Shown piece by piece: positions 1 to 10,404 of a stretch of DNA of 64,000 bases. Positions within the stretch are counted from its first letter, which is position 1. Each line of letters starts with the position of its first letter. The position numbers and the translations under genes were made by a program. The stretch covers positions 1 through 64,000 of the forward strand of contig JAHQRK010000021.1 of NCBI GenBank assembly GCA_019828595.1, read 5' to 3'. The stretch comes from Aphanomyces cochlioides. Lineage: Eukaryota > Oomycota > Saprolegniomycetes > Saprolegniales > Verrucalvaceae. The notes beneath the pieces were generated by a model, which was not told the DNA's origin, searched no databases, and saw nothing but the letters and a program-made list of their open reading frames with translations.

Positions 1-60
1 TTTCCGAATTTGCCTCGTACCCCTCAAGTCAAGAAGTTATCAAGTGCCGCCGCGCTCAAA

Positions 61-2956
61 ATGTCCAACGCCAACAGCGCTTCCCGAGCTCCGTGAGACC
101 AACACTCACGGAGTCACCATCATTCCAGGTATTGTATCACCGACACCCACTTTCGTCGTCCAATCAGGATGGCGGAAGTGGTGTGAGTAATGTCTACACC
201 TAACCCTAGGGCCGAAGTGGAGGTCGAGTTTGACCCCAACAGCGTCTCTGGAGACCAATCTGCGTCTCGCTCCACCAGCGCTTCACCTGGTGCTCCACTC
301 GCCGGAGTTCCAGGGGGTCAACCTCAGTGGGTCAGTGGTTGACCCCGAGTACCACTGTCGTTAACTTGTCTAGCCAAGCCCCCACTCAGGAGGGCGAACC
401 ACTGGGGCCTTGTGCCTGTGGTGGCTGCTTCGGAATTCAATTGGACCCAATCTCAGTGAAGGCGGCGAGAAAACGGGGTCCATGCCAGCCCTAGAGGCTA
501 CGAGGGCCCCTGATGGGCACACCCTGCGGTTCCGTCTACTTCCCCCCAGGGGCCTCTTCGGTAGGGGGCGGGGGCGGTATCGCGATTTGAGTTCTCGCCG
601 GAGCAATGGTGTACCCCAGTCACCGTGCTGCGGGGATGGCATGGATCCCCCTTCTACCCCTGTCACTGGGGGTTGCTCCGGCCCTTCCCGGCTTACGATG
701 GGGACTGAGCCAGCAGCCACCAACCGCGTCGCCCCCGCGCCGAGCCTCCTAGAACGGGAGAGGAAGAAGAACAATCTCAAGAGGACGTGGATATGGTCTC
801 TGGAGACGCCGAGGGGAAGGGATTCTACTGAAACCGAGGCCTTAACCGACGAGGGAAATACTCAAATTCACTCTGAGGTTGATGGGTCAGGCGACATTAA
901 CGGCCAAGCGAAGCCGTGTGATACTCCTGGAGAAGTTATTCCAGAGGAACAATCGACAAACAATGACAATGACCAGTCAAATCAAGACATTGTCGACAAA
1001 TCCGTTGCTCAAGGAAATGGCGCTGTTGACCCTCCTTCCGCGGCAGACAAAATACAAGGCGATCAAGAGCAACAAAACGCTGAAAAGGCCAATCCATGGA
1101 CGCAAAAGACTCCCGGCAAGGATTCAGCTTCGTCCAAGAAAGATTCCAAGCAAGGCAATGCTCCCAAAGGCGCAAAACACCGCAACACTGGTGCTCATGC
1201 TGTTGCCGATGACGATATTGCGCGATGCGAGGCCATGGCGGACGCATTCTACAAAGACTCTGGTGACATGGACGCCTTCATTGAAAACATTTTGCTCACC
1301 CCCCAGTCCCAAGTGTACGAGCTCACAGTCAAGTTGGGCGAAGGCTACAAGGACTGGTCCGAAAAAGTCATCTGCGATCAATTTGTCAAGGAAAATCCTG
1401 GTTCGTTATGGGGCTCCAAATTTCCGAACATTTTGATCCACAAGAAGAACCCACAGACCATTGTGATCTCAAGTTACAACTTGTCTACGTGCGTGGAAAT
1501 GGGAGGCACAACGTCGCCGCATTTGAGAGTCATTTTCAAGTCGCCTGCGCCTCCTGCAGTGCTGGTGCCAAAATCCGGCGACGCACTACGCGAAATCACC
1601 ATTACGGATCCGTCGGGTCAGCCTTTTGTCGTCGTGTTTCAGCACAAGATCGCTGCTCTGAACAAGACATTGCCTCCGTCGATTGTTTCACGACGTGCAG
1701 AGGCCAAGGCTGAAAAAGCGAAGGCAAAAGCGGCCAAGGCAGCGGCAAAATCTCCTCCGTCAGGAGAAAAAGAACCTGAACATGATGGAGACGATCATGA
1801 TCAAGACCCTGGAACAAATGCGGAAGGCAAGGCCGACTCAACTGAGGCATCTGGAGATCGTCAAGATGAACAACCACAGCCAACAGCTCCTTCTCATGGC
1901 TCTGATGTCGATATGTCTGGTGACAGCGATCCCCCTAACAACAATGGACAAGACAAACAACAAGAAGATGTGGAAATGTCTACCAACGAATCGCCCGCTC
2001 TTGCTCCACCAAGTGAGCAGCCCAAGAACTCGCTGGACCTTCAATTGGTAACGGGCTACCGGTCTGGACCAGCTCCAAAACGTACTTTGCCTTCGTCCCC
2101 ACGTTTGGATCCCCTGCCGACATCCAACCGTTTTCATATCCTCGAAGAAGACGACGTGGAACTCTCGTTTGAAGACTTTGCAGTGCCTCGAATTGTATTG
2201 GAAGATTCAAGTGCGCCACGCCCGAAAAAGACCAAAGGCAAAGCGAAGAAACAACGACTTAACAAGTCTGCTGCAGCCCACCTCGAATTGGCGAAGAAGA
2301 TCATTCGAGACAAGAAAGTCGAAGGCAGTATCACCGAATGTCAACGCATTTTGCGAGATGATCCTCAGCTCGTTGCACATGCTATGTACGCACAAGATGA
2401 AGACCTCAGTTTGTTTCAGTCACTTGTTGCAACCAAGACTATTGAGCGCAAGATGGCTTTGTTAAAAGCTCAAGGCAAGCCTCACAACTACAAACATCAC
2501 GTCAACTTCATGGCTCAATACAAGATTCACCCGTCAGAAATCTTGGAAGAATTGACCACGGACATACCAGAGATCAAGCGCATCCTCTTTGCACTTGCTA
2601 CGATTGACTTATTCCTCTCAAATCGGGCCCCAGACCTCTACACAAACTCGGAGGCACTGACTGTTCTATTGAACCAAGAAGCAACAAGATTGCCTGACAC
2701 CAACTGCTTGACGGACTGGTCGCTGTTTGCTTTGATCGAAAACTTCAGCGACAATCTCGAGAAGTTCACTTTGCCGGCTCCCGTCTTGTCGGCCATCTCG
2801 ATGCTCAAAAGCATCACCAACAATTACCACATCGACGAGCTCTGCAGCAAAGCTCACCACTCCATGAACGCCGACGAAATTGATCCCTCGATTTGGAGGA
2901 CGATCAACTCTAAGGCTTCTATCCCCTGCTTCAATCCATTTCAACCTCCCCTCTGA
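61..2956 (+). pseudogene. Degenerate ORF1 of LINE copy 1
   Basis: The equivalent of the ORF1 start codon is at 61, but several small indels in the first 800 bases throw the N-terminal third out of frame. The rest is open and near-identical to intact ORF1 of copies 2-4 from the acidic Q/N/D-rich linker onward. Compared with copy 2 it has lost 180 bp in frame after position 1512, removing 60 residues of the conserved central domain. A one-base deletion near 2885 (GATCCCTCG for GATCCCCTCG) changes the C-terminus and lets the frame run on to 2956, past the normal stop. It is unlikely to make a working ORF1 protein. Confidence 0.9.
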
Positions 2957-2991
2957 CCCCTCCATTCTACTCATTTTCATCTGTACTCGTG

Positions 2992-5900
2992 ATGATTGAC
3001 AACAACTTCTCCGATGTCCCAACTGAACTCGTGGACTGGGACCCACAAATCATCTCCCTCAACACCAATGGCTTCTCCAACAGTCATCGGTACATCCTCG
3101 ACAAACTATCAAGTGTTCACGACGTTTCCTTTATCCAAGAAACCCGTTTCCGCACGCCAAGTCTCCACGACCGTGTTGCGTTCCATTGGCAACGCATCAC
3201 AAACCACGAAGGCTCTTTGTTCTTTGAAGAGCCTATTTACCCTGAAGTATCCACGTCGCCAGCCACTGGAGGTCTGGCTACGTTGATACATCCTCACTCT
3301 CCTTTGAAGAACGCCACTCAAGTCCCTCATGACAACCCAGTGCTTCGTGGTCGTTATCTACAAGTGCGATGTACTCTGGGTCCACTGACAGTCGTTCTCC
3401 ACAATATCTATGCGCCGGCAGCCTTCCAACAACGAGCAAGTTACTTCGAAGAATTGCCACGCGACTTTCCTCCACATGCGCTCCACATTGTTGGAGGAGA
3501 TTTCAACTGCACTCTCAACAAAGATTTGGATTCGTTGAGACCCAGTACCTCCACCATGGCCGGCACCCTTCAACTGGAACAATGGATGCACAGTTTGTCT
3601 CTGGTGGATCTGTTTCGCCGTCAAAACCCCGTGGCAAGAACCTTCACAAGTCCCACACTCACCAACCGACTCGACTACATCTTTTGTTCGTCCACCTTGG
3701 CGGGTCTTCGTCATTGGAAGGCGACGCACATGCCACACGTTCCACAGGCTGACCACGTGGCTTGTCGTATCATCACAAAGCGTCAAACATTGCGCCATGG
3801 CTCTGGATCATGGAAAGCTCCAACTTGGCTACTTCGTCTACCACGAGCGGCCGAGATTGTTCATGGATGTCTGGATCGATTTTTGGACAAGTCTCCAACA
3901 TTCCACAATATCTCCAAGGCCTACGACATGCTGGTCAATGATATCCGCTCCCAACTCAAAGAATTCCATTCTCAACGATTGGAGAAACAACGTCTGCCGT
4001 TGAAGAAGTTAGCTGTCGAGATCGCTTCGCTTTTGCAAGTCCCCAACATGCGTCAAGATTCAGTGCTGGTGGATCGAGTGCGAGACCTTCAAAAGCAAAT
4101 TCACGAGCTGCAAGATCGAGACAAGCAGTTTCGTCAAGACCAGGCGTTCCAACTTCACTTGTACAAAGCAGAGCGCTCGTCCAAGTTCCACTTCATGTCC
4201 CCTGTCCCTACCCCCTTGAAGAAGACAGTCTTCAAAGAGTTGGTGGATGTCAATGGAAATGTTGTCTCCAATCAACAAGGCATGTCTGACGTCCTGGTCG
4301 ACTACTACAAGGACTTGTTTGCAGCTCCCGAGGTGCAGCGATCTGGAGACGAAGTGTCGTCATTTCTGACCCCATTGACTCGACACAAGCAACTGCCAGA
4401 GCAAGCCCAGAAAGAGCTGTCGGCTCCCTTGCGCGCCAACGAGTTCTATCATGCTATTCGACACAGCAGTTCGAACTCAGCGCCAGGTCCCAACGCTCTG
4501 CCATTCGAAGTCCTCAAACTTGCACCTCACAAGTGGTCGTTGGTATTGGAGCTGCTATTCACACACCAGCTCCATTCTCACCCTCGCTTGACTCCCATGC
4601 AACTTGTCAGTACGCTGGTGTTGCTGCACAAGAAAGGCCCCAAGTCACAGGCCAAGAACTATCGGCCCATTAGCCTACTCAACACGGATGTGAAAATCCT
4701 GACGAGTATTCTGGCTTATCGACTCCAGCGCCACATTCGACACATCATCCACCCGGACCAGCAAGGCTTTATCCGTCGAAGCAATATCCAAACCAATATT
4801 GCACGACTGGATGACATGCTGCACCACATCAAACTACACAGTCCGTCCTCGATGGTGGCACTGCTTGACTTTGAGAAAGCTTTTGATCGCGTGGACCACG
4901 CGTACTTGCTCCGCGTCCTCCGTCACTATGGCTTTCCCGAAACCTTTGTTGACATGGTTCGCGTACTGTACTCGGGCCGCAAGTCTCGCATCTTGGTGAA
5001 CGGCTTCTTGTCCAAGCCAGTTCACATCTCACGCGGTGTGTTGCAAGGTGATCCACTGTCGCCACTTCTGTTTGTGATCGCTTTGGAACCGATGTGCCAA
5101 CTCCTACGGCAACACTCCAACTATGGCATCAAGTGTGGGGATCGCTACCACACTGGGAGTTACTTTGCCGACGACTCGCAACTCTATGCGGCAAATGAGA
5201 CGTGCCTCCACCGGCAGCTTGCATTGGTTCAAACCTTTTGCGACAAGTCTGGTTTCCGACTCAACGTAGACAAGACCCAAATTCTGACCTACAGCCAGTT
5301 GAATGGGAACCTTGCCTCACTACAAGTTACTTCCGACAGTCCCGTGAAGGCTCTTGGTATCTTGGTTGCGCCCAATCTTTCTCCATTGGCACGTTTCAAT
5401 TACGTGTTTGAGAAGTTTGTGGCTCGCTTGTCTTTGTGGCTCTACAAGGCTCGAACCATGGCCGGAAAAGTCACTATCCTGCACAGCATATGTCTGCCTG
5501 TGTTATGGTACCAACTGGCTTTTGTCCCTGCCGACAAAGACCTGGCCAAAAAGATCGACAAGGCCATGCTTCAATTTATGCATGGTGAAGAAATCAACCC
5601 ATCCTCCTCTGTCCATGGCCTCCGTTTGATCAAAAAGGAGATCCTATTCATGCCGAAGAAGTCCGGTGGCTTAGGCCTGCACCATGCACTTGCTTTATGG
5701 CAACAACACAACCGCTCTGTCATGATCAGATGCATTCAAGCCATCACCACCCCACCCCGCAAGTCTGCCATGTCCGCCTGGATTACGCCGGGCTATACTC
5801 TCCTCGAGAAGGCTTTTCATCCATGGGGTTCCCCCCGAGATCTCCTCTTGGCAAATGGCTCTTCTGCATTCATCAGACAACTGTACAAGAATCCCAATAT

Positions 5901-7047
5901 CACTCCAATGTGGAAAGCCTTATTGAGTAGCTGGTTTGAATCCCGCTGGACTCCGTACGGCTGTCCAAATCACATCTCATCTTTGGATGTTCCCCTTTGG
6001 CACAACTCGTATCTGCCTGGACTCGAAGACCTATACGATCAGTGCTCTACATCGACGCAAGACCAAGCCAATGTATTGGCTTCGCTTCACATCACGAAGT
6101 TGTCGCATTTGTTGACTCCGTGTCAGCGAGTTTGGCCAGCTTCGATCTTGTTCGACAAAATCAACCGTGCCTGCTGCCAAGCCAATTTTGTCCCTCCAAC
6201 GAAACAATGGATCTCAATCTTGGTGACCAAGTTATCACGATTGTTTGAGATTGTTTCTGAAGAGGATGCTCCCGTGTTCCACTTGCCGACGCCAAGCTCT
6301 GAATGGATGGAATGGCACTGGATGATTCACCCTGACTCGAGTCCGATCTTGTTGGCGCTTGCGACTTCGAAATCGGCTAAGATCAGAGCTTCTCCAGCTG
6401 TCAGCTCGTCCATTCTTCCTACCAAGCATCTCAACCTGCCATCCAACTTTTACGAAGACCCCAAGCGCCTTACCCAACTTGCCGCCTTCCTCCAACCCGA
6501 CCACATCCTCCCTCGATATGGAGAGTTCATTTTCAAGACCCTTCTCCGCGCCAACGCCATGCAATATCTGTTTCAGTACCAAGACCCCAAGCCGACGTGT
6601 GTCTTCTGTCGTGTCAATGAGACGTACGAGCATTTCCTGTTCTCTTGTGGATATGGTCAATCTGTTTGGTATTTCTTCAAGACAATCCAGCGACTGCTCG
6701 AGTGTTCCTTTCCGTCCACGTGTCTGGAAATGTTCTACGAGACGCCCAAGCCGTCCGATGGATACTACATCCGTGGCTATCTGAAGATCTGGCCGATTGT
6801 CCGAGCCTGCGTGTATTATCAAATATGGCTCCAACGTGCCGATCGCACCTTTCGACCCGACCTCACAGCGAAGAGTCCGATGGAAGTTGCCATTCATGCT
6901 GCCTCTTTGATCAAGCTACATCTACAACAGCTCCTGGTTGATCTCCCTCTCAAGAAGGGATACACCAAGGTATTCAATGTGCTCAAGCATCTATCTTCGG
7001 ACCCCTGGTTACGTCAACACGCCATTCCTGACAGTGTCGTTTCATGA
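2992..7047 (+). CDS. LINE ORF2 protein: AP endonuclease, reverse transcriptase, CCHC (copy 1)
   Basis: The frame is intact at 1351 codons from the ATG at 2992; a GTG codon just upstream is not needed. It has the same domain order as copy 3. The apurinic-type endonuclease holds LNTNGF, QETR, GGDFN, RLDYIF and ADHV. The reverse transcriptase holds LLDFEKAFD, QGDPLSP and FADD. A CX2CX7HX4C motif lies near the C-terminus. It differs from copy 3 at a few residues, for example S for A in the MRQD(S/A)V segment, C for R in ACCQAN, and H for R in DMLHHIK. Because ORF1 of this copy is dead, the element is autonomous only if ORF1 can be supplied in trans. Confidence 0.93.
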   Translation: MIDNNFSDVPTELVDWDPQIISLNTNGFSNSHRYILDKLSSVHDVSFIQETRFRTPSLHDRVAFHWQRITNHEGSLFFEEPIYPEVSTSPATGGLATLIHPHSPLKNATQVPHDNPVLRGRYLQVRCTLGPLTVVLHNIYAPAAFQQRASYFEELPRDFPPHALHIVGGDFNCTLNKDLDSLRPSTSTMAGTLQLEQWMHSLSLVDLFRRQNPVARTFTSPTLTNRLDYIFCSSTLAGLRHWKATHMPHVPQADHVACRIITKRQTLRHGSGSWKAPTWLLRLPRAAEIVHGCLDRFLDKSPTFHNISKAYDMLVNDIRSQLKEFHSQRLEKQRLPLKKLAVEIASLLQVPNMRQDSVLVDRVRDLQKQIHELQDRDKQFRQDQAFQLHLYKAERSSKFHFMSPVPTPLKKTVFKELVDVNGNVVSNQQGMSDVLVDYYKDLFAAPEVQRSGDEVSSFLTPLTRHKQLPEQAQKELSAPLRANEFYHAIRHSSSNSAPGPNALPFEVLKLAPHKWSLVLELLFTHQLHSHPRLTPMQLVSTLVLLHKKGPKSQAKNYRPISLLNTDVKILTSILAYRLQRHIRHIIHPDQQGFIRRSNIQTNIARLDDMLHHIKLHSPSSMVALLDFEKAFDRVDHAYLLRVLRHYGFPETFVDMVRVLYSGRKSRILVNGFLSKPVHISRGVLQGDPLSPLLFVIALEPMCQLLRQHSNYGIKCGDRYHTGSYFADDSQLYAANETCLHRQLALVQTFCDKSGFRLNVDKTQILTYSQLNGNLASLQVTSDSPVKALGILVAPNLSPLARFNYVFEKFVARLSLWLYKARTMAGKVTILHSICLPVLWYQLAFVPADKDLAKKIDKAMLQFMHGEEINPSSSVHGLRLIKKEILFMPKKSGGLGLHHALALWQQHNRSVMIRCIQAITTPPRKSAMSAWITPGYTLLEKAFHPWGSPRDLLLANGSSAFIRQLYKNPNITPMWKALLSSWFESRWTPYGCPNHISSLDVPLWHNSYLPGLEDLYDQCSTSTQDQANVLASLHITKLSHLLTPCQRVWPASILFDKINRACCQANFVPPTKQWISILVTKLSRLFEIVSEEDAPVFHLPTPSSEWMEWHWMIHPDSSPILLALATSKSAKIRASPAVSSSILPTKHLNLPSNFYEDPKRLTQLAAFLQPDHILPRYGEFIFKTLLRANAMQYLFQYQDPKPTCVFCRVNETYEHFLFSCGYGQSVWYFFKTIQRLLECSFPSTCLEMFYETPKPSDGYYIRGYLKIWPIVRACVYYQIWLQRADRTFRPDLTAKSPMEVAIHAASLIKLHLQQLLVDLPLKKGYTKVFNVLKHLSSDPWLRQHAIPDSVVS

Positions 7048-7193
7048 GTGAGCTGACGGCTCACCACTTCATCTCCTGTTCAATGACCACTTTGCCATAT
7101 TCTGTTTTCCAAGTTCTATTTATACAGTACGAGGCAAATTAGTAAGTCATTAGGGCCTTTGCTCAAAAATAAGGTTAATACAACTCATTTAAA

Positions 7194-10100
7194 CCACAAA
7201 ATGCATCTCGATGCCACTTTTTCTCCACTTTTGGTACCCACGTGCCACATGCACATCTCGACCCCATCGAGATACCCACTCGCCACGTCTGGCATGTTTG
7301 AAAGGTGTCATGCTCGTGTGGTGGACGACCAAGCATCAACTTGGTCCGAAATCAACACGCGAGAGTCCCAAGCATACCCCACAAAATGCATCTCGATGCC
7401 ACTTTTTCTCCACTTTTGGTACCCACGTGCCACATGCACATCTCGACCCCATCGAGATACCCACTCGCCACGTCTGGCATGTTTGAAAGGTGTCATGCTC
7501 GTGTGGTGGACGACCAAGCATCAACTTGGTCCGAAATCAACACGCGAGAGTCCCAAGCATACCCCACAAAATGCATCTCGATGCCACTTTTTCTCCACTT
7601 TTGGTACCCACGTGCCACATGCACATCTCGACCCCATCGAGATACCCACTCGCCACGTCTGGCATGTTTGAAAGGTGTCATGCTCGTGTGGTGGACGACC
7701 AAGCATCAACTTGGTCCGAAATCAACACGCGAGAGTCCCAAGCATACCCCACAAAATGCATCTCGATGCCACTTTTTCTCCACTTTTGGTACCCACGTGC
7801 CACATGCACATCTCGACCCCATCGAGATACCCACTCGCCACGTCTGGCATGTTTGAAAGGTGTCATGCTCGTGTGGTGGACGACCAAGCATCAACTTGGT
7901 CCGAAATCAACACGCGAGAGTCCCAAGCATACCCCACAAAATGCATCTCGATGCCACTTTTTCTCCACTTTTGGTACCCACGTGCCACATGCACATCTCG
8001 ACCCCATCGAGATACCCACTCGCCACGTCTGGCATGTTTGAAAGGTGTCATGCTCGTGTGGTGGACGACCAAGCATCAACTTGGTCCGAAATCAACACGC
8101 GAGAGTCCCAAGCATACCCCACAAAATGCATCTCGATGCCACTTTTTCTCCACTTTTGGTACCCACGTGCCACATGCACATCTCGACCCCATCGAGATAC
8201 CCACTCGCCACGTCTGGCATGTTTGAAAGGTGTCATGCTCGTGTGGTGGACGACCAAGCATCAACTTGGTCCGAAATCAACACGCGAGAGTCCCAAGCAT
8301 ACCCCACAAAATGCATCTCGATGCCACTTTTTCTCCACTTTTGGTACCCACGTGCCACATGCACATCTCGACCCCATCGAGATACCCACTCGCCACGTCT
8401 GGCATGTTTGAAAGGTGTCATGCTCGTGTGGTGGACGACCAAGCATCAACTTGGTCCGAAATCAACACGCGAGAGTCCCAAGCATACCCCACAAAATGCA
8501 TCTCGATGCCACTTTTTCTCCACTTTTGGTACCCACGTGCCACATGCACATCTCGACCCCATCGAGATACCCACTCGCCACGTCTGGCATGTTTGAAAGG
8601 TGTCATGCTCGTGTGGTGGACGACCAAGCATCAACTTGGTCCGAAATCAACACGCGAGAGTCCCAAGCATACCCCACAAAATGCATCTCGATGCCACTTT
8701 TTCTCCACTTTTGGTACCCACGTGCCACATGCACATCTCGACCCCATCGAGATACCCACTCGCCACGTCTGGCATGTTTGAAAGGTGTCATGCTCGTGTG
8801 GTGGACGACCAAGCATCAACTTGGTCCGAAATCAACACGCGAGAGTCCCAAGCATACCCCACAAAATGCATCTCGATGCCACTTTTTCTCCACTTTTGGT
8901 ACCCACGTGCCACATGCACATCTCGACCCCATCGAGATACCCACTCGCCACGTCTGGCATGTTTGAAAGGTGTCATGCTCGTGTGGTGGACGACCAAGCA
9001 TCAACTTGGTCCGAAATCAACACGCGAGAGTCCCAAGCATACCCCACAAAATGCATCTCGATGCCACTTTTTCTCCACTTTTGGTACCCACGTGCCACAT
9101 GCACATCTCGACCCCATCGAGATACCCACTCGCCACGTCTGGCATGTTTGAAAGGTGTCATGCTCGTGTGGTGGACGACCAAGCATCAACTTGGTCCGAA
9201 ATCAACACGCGAGAGTCCCAAGCATACCCCACAAAATGCATCTCGATGCCACTTTTTCTCCACTTTTGGTACCCACGTGCCACATGCACATCTCGACCCC
9301 ATCGAGATACCCACTCGCCACGTCTGGCATGTTTGAAAGGTGTCATGCTCGTGTGGTGGACGACCAAGCATCAACTTGGTCCGAAATCAACACGCGAGAG
9401 TCCCAAGCATACCCCACAAAATGCATCTCGATGCCACTTTTTCTCCACTTTTGGTACCCACGTGCCACATGCACATCTCGACCCCATCGAGATACCCACT
9501 CGCCACGTCTGGCATGTTTGAAAGGTGTCATGCTCGTGTGGTGGACGACCAAGCATCAACTTGGTCCGAAATCAACACGCGAGAGTCCCAAGCATACCCC
9601 ACAAAATGCATCTCGATGCCACTTTTTCTCCACTTTTGGTACCCACGTGCCACATGCACATCTCGACCCCATCGAGATACCCACTCGCCACGTCTGGCAT
9701 GTTTGAAAGGTGTCATGCTCGTGTGGTGGACGACCAAGCATCAACTTGGTCCGAAATCAACACGCGAGAGTCCCAAGCATACCCCACAAAATGCATCTCG
9801 ATGCCACTTTTTCTCCACTTTTGGTACCCACGTGCCACATGCACATCTCGACCCCATCGAGATACCCACTCGCCACGTCTGGCATGTTTGAAAGGTGTCA
9901 TGCTCGTGTGGTGGACGACCAAGCATCAACTTGGTCCGAAATCAACACGCGAGAGTCCCAAGCATACCCCACAAAATGCATCTCGATGCCACTTTTTCTC
10001 CACTTTTGGTACCCACGTGCCACATGCACATCTCGACCCCATCGAGATACCCACTCGCCACGTCTGGCATGTTTGAAAGGTGTCATGCTCGTGTGGTGGA

Positions 10101-10344
10101 CGACCAAGCATCAACTTGGTCCGAAATCAACACGCGAGAGTCCCAAGCATACCCCACAAAATGCATCTCGATGCCACTTTTTCTCCACTTTTGGTACCCA
10201 CGTGCCACATGCACATCTCGACCCCATCGAGATACCCACTCGCCACGTCTGGCATGTTTGAAAGGTGTCATGCTCGTGTGGTGGACGACCAAGCATCAAC
10301 TTGGTCCGAAATCAACACGCGAGAGTCCCAAGCATACCCCACAA
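7194..10344 (+). repeat. 185-bp satellite array A, 17 units
   Basis: A 185-bp unit is repeated 17 times head to tail with no substitution that I can see, plus the first 6 bp (CCACAA) of an eighteenth unit that abuts LINE copy 2. Each unit contains a 9-bp inverted repeat (ATCTCGATG / CATCGAGAT, for example 7205-7213 and 7265-7273), a nested CTCGA-CCCCA-TCGAG hairpin and a CCAAG-N6-CTTGG hairpin. Long open frames on both strands simply reflect a stop-poor unit whose length is not a multiple of three. The unit length is close to nucleosomal spacing, as in many centromeric satellites; a centromeric role is only a guess. Confidence 0.97.
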
Positions 10345-10404
10345 CTTCCGAATTTGCCTCGTACCCCTCAAGTCAAGAAGTTATCAAGTGCCGCCGCGCT
10401 CAAA

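Larger units (their letters stand above)
1..7193 (+). mobile_element. LINE copy 1: nearly full-length two-ORF non-LTR retrotransposon
   Basis: The segment aligns along its whole length with copies 2 and 3. It begins at or within one base of the element's 5' end (the other copies start CTTCCGAATTTG, this one TTTCCGAATTTG at base 1), so any left flank lies outside the window. ORF1 is broken and ORF2 is intact. The 3' end reads TTTAAA and then runs straight into the 185-bp satellite. There is no poly(A) tail. One extra A compared with copies 2 and 3 sits at the junction, as is common for small additions during target-primed reverse transcription. Confidence 0.95.

Noticed and set aside
1500..1525. 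Spliced-out intron in ORF1 of copy 1
   Set aside because: No GT-AG placement reproduces the exact junction and the missing part is conserved coding sequence in all other copies, so it is a deletion.
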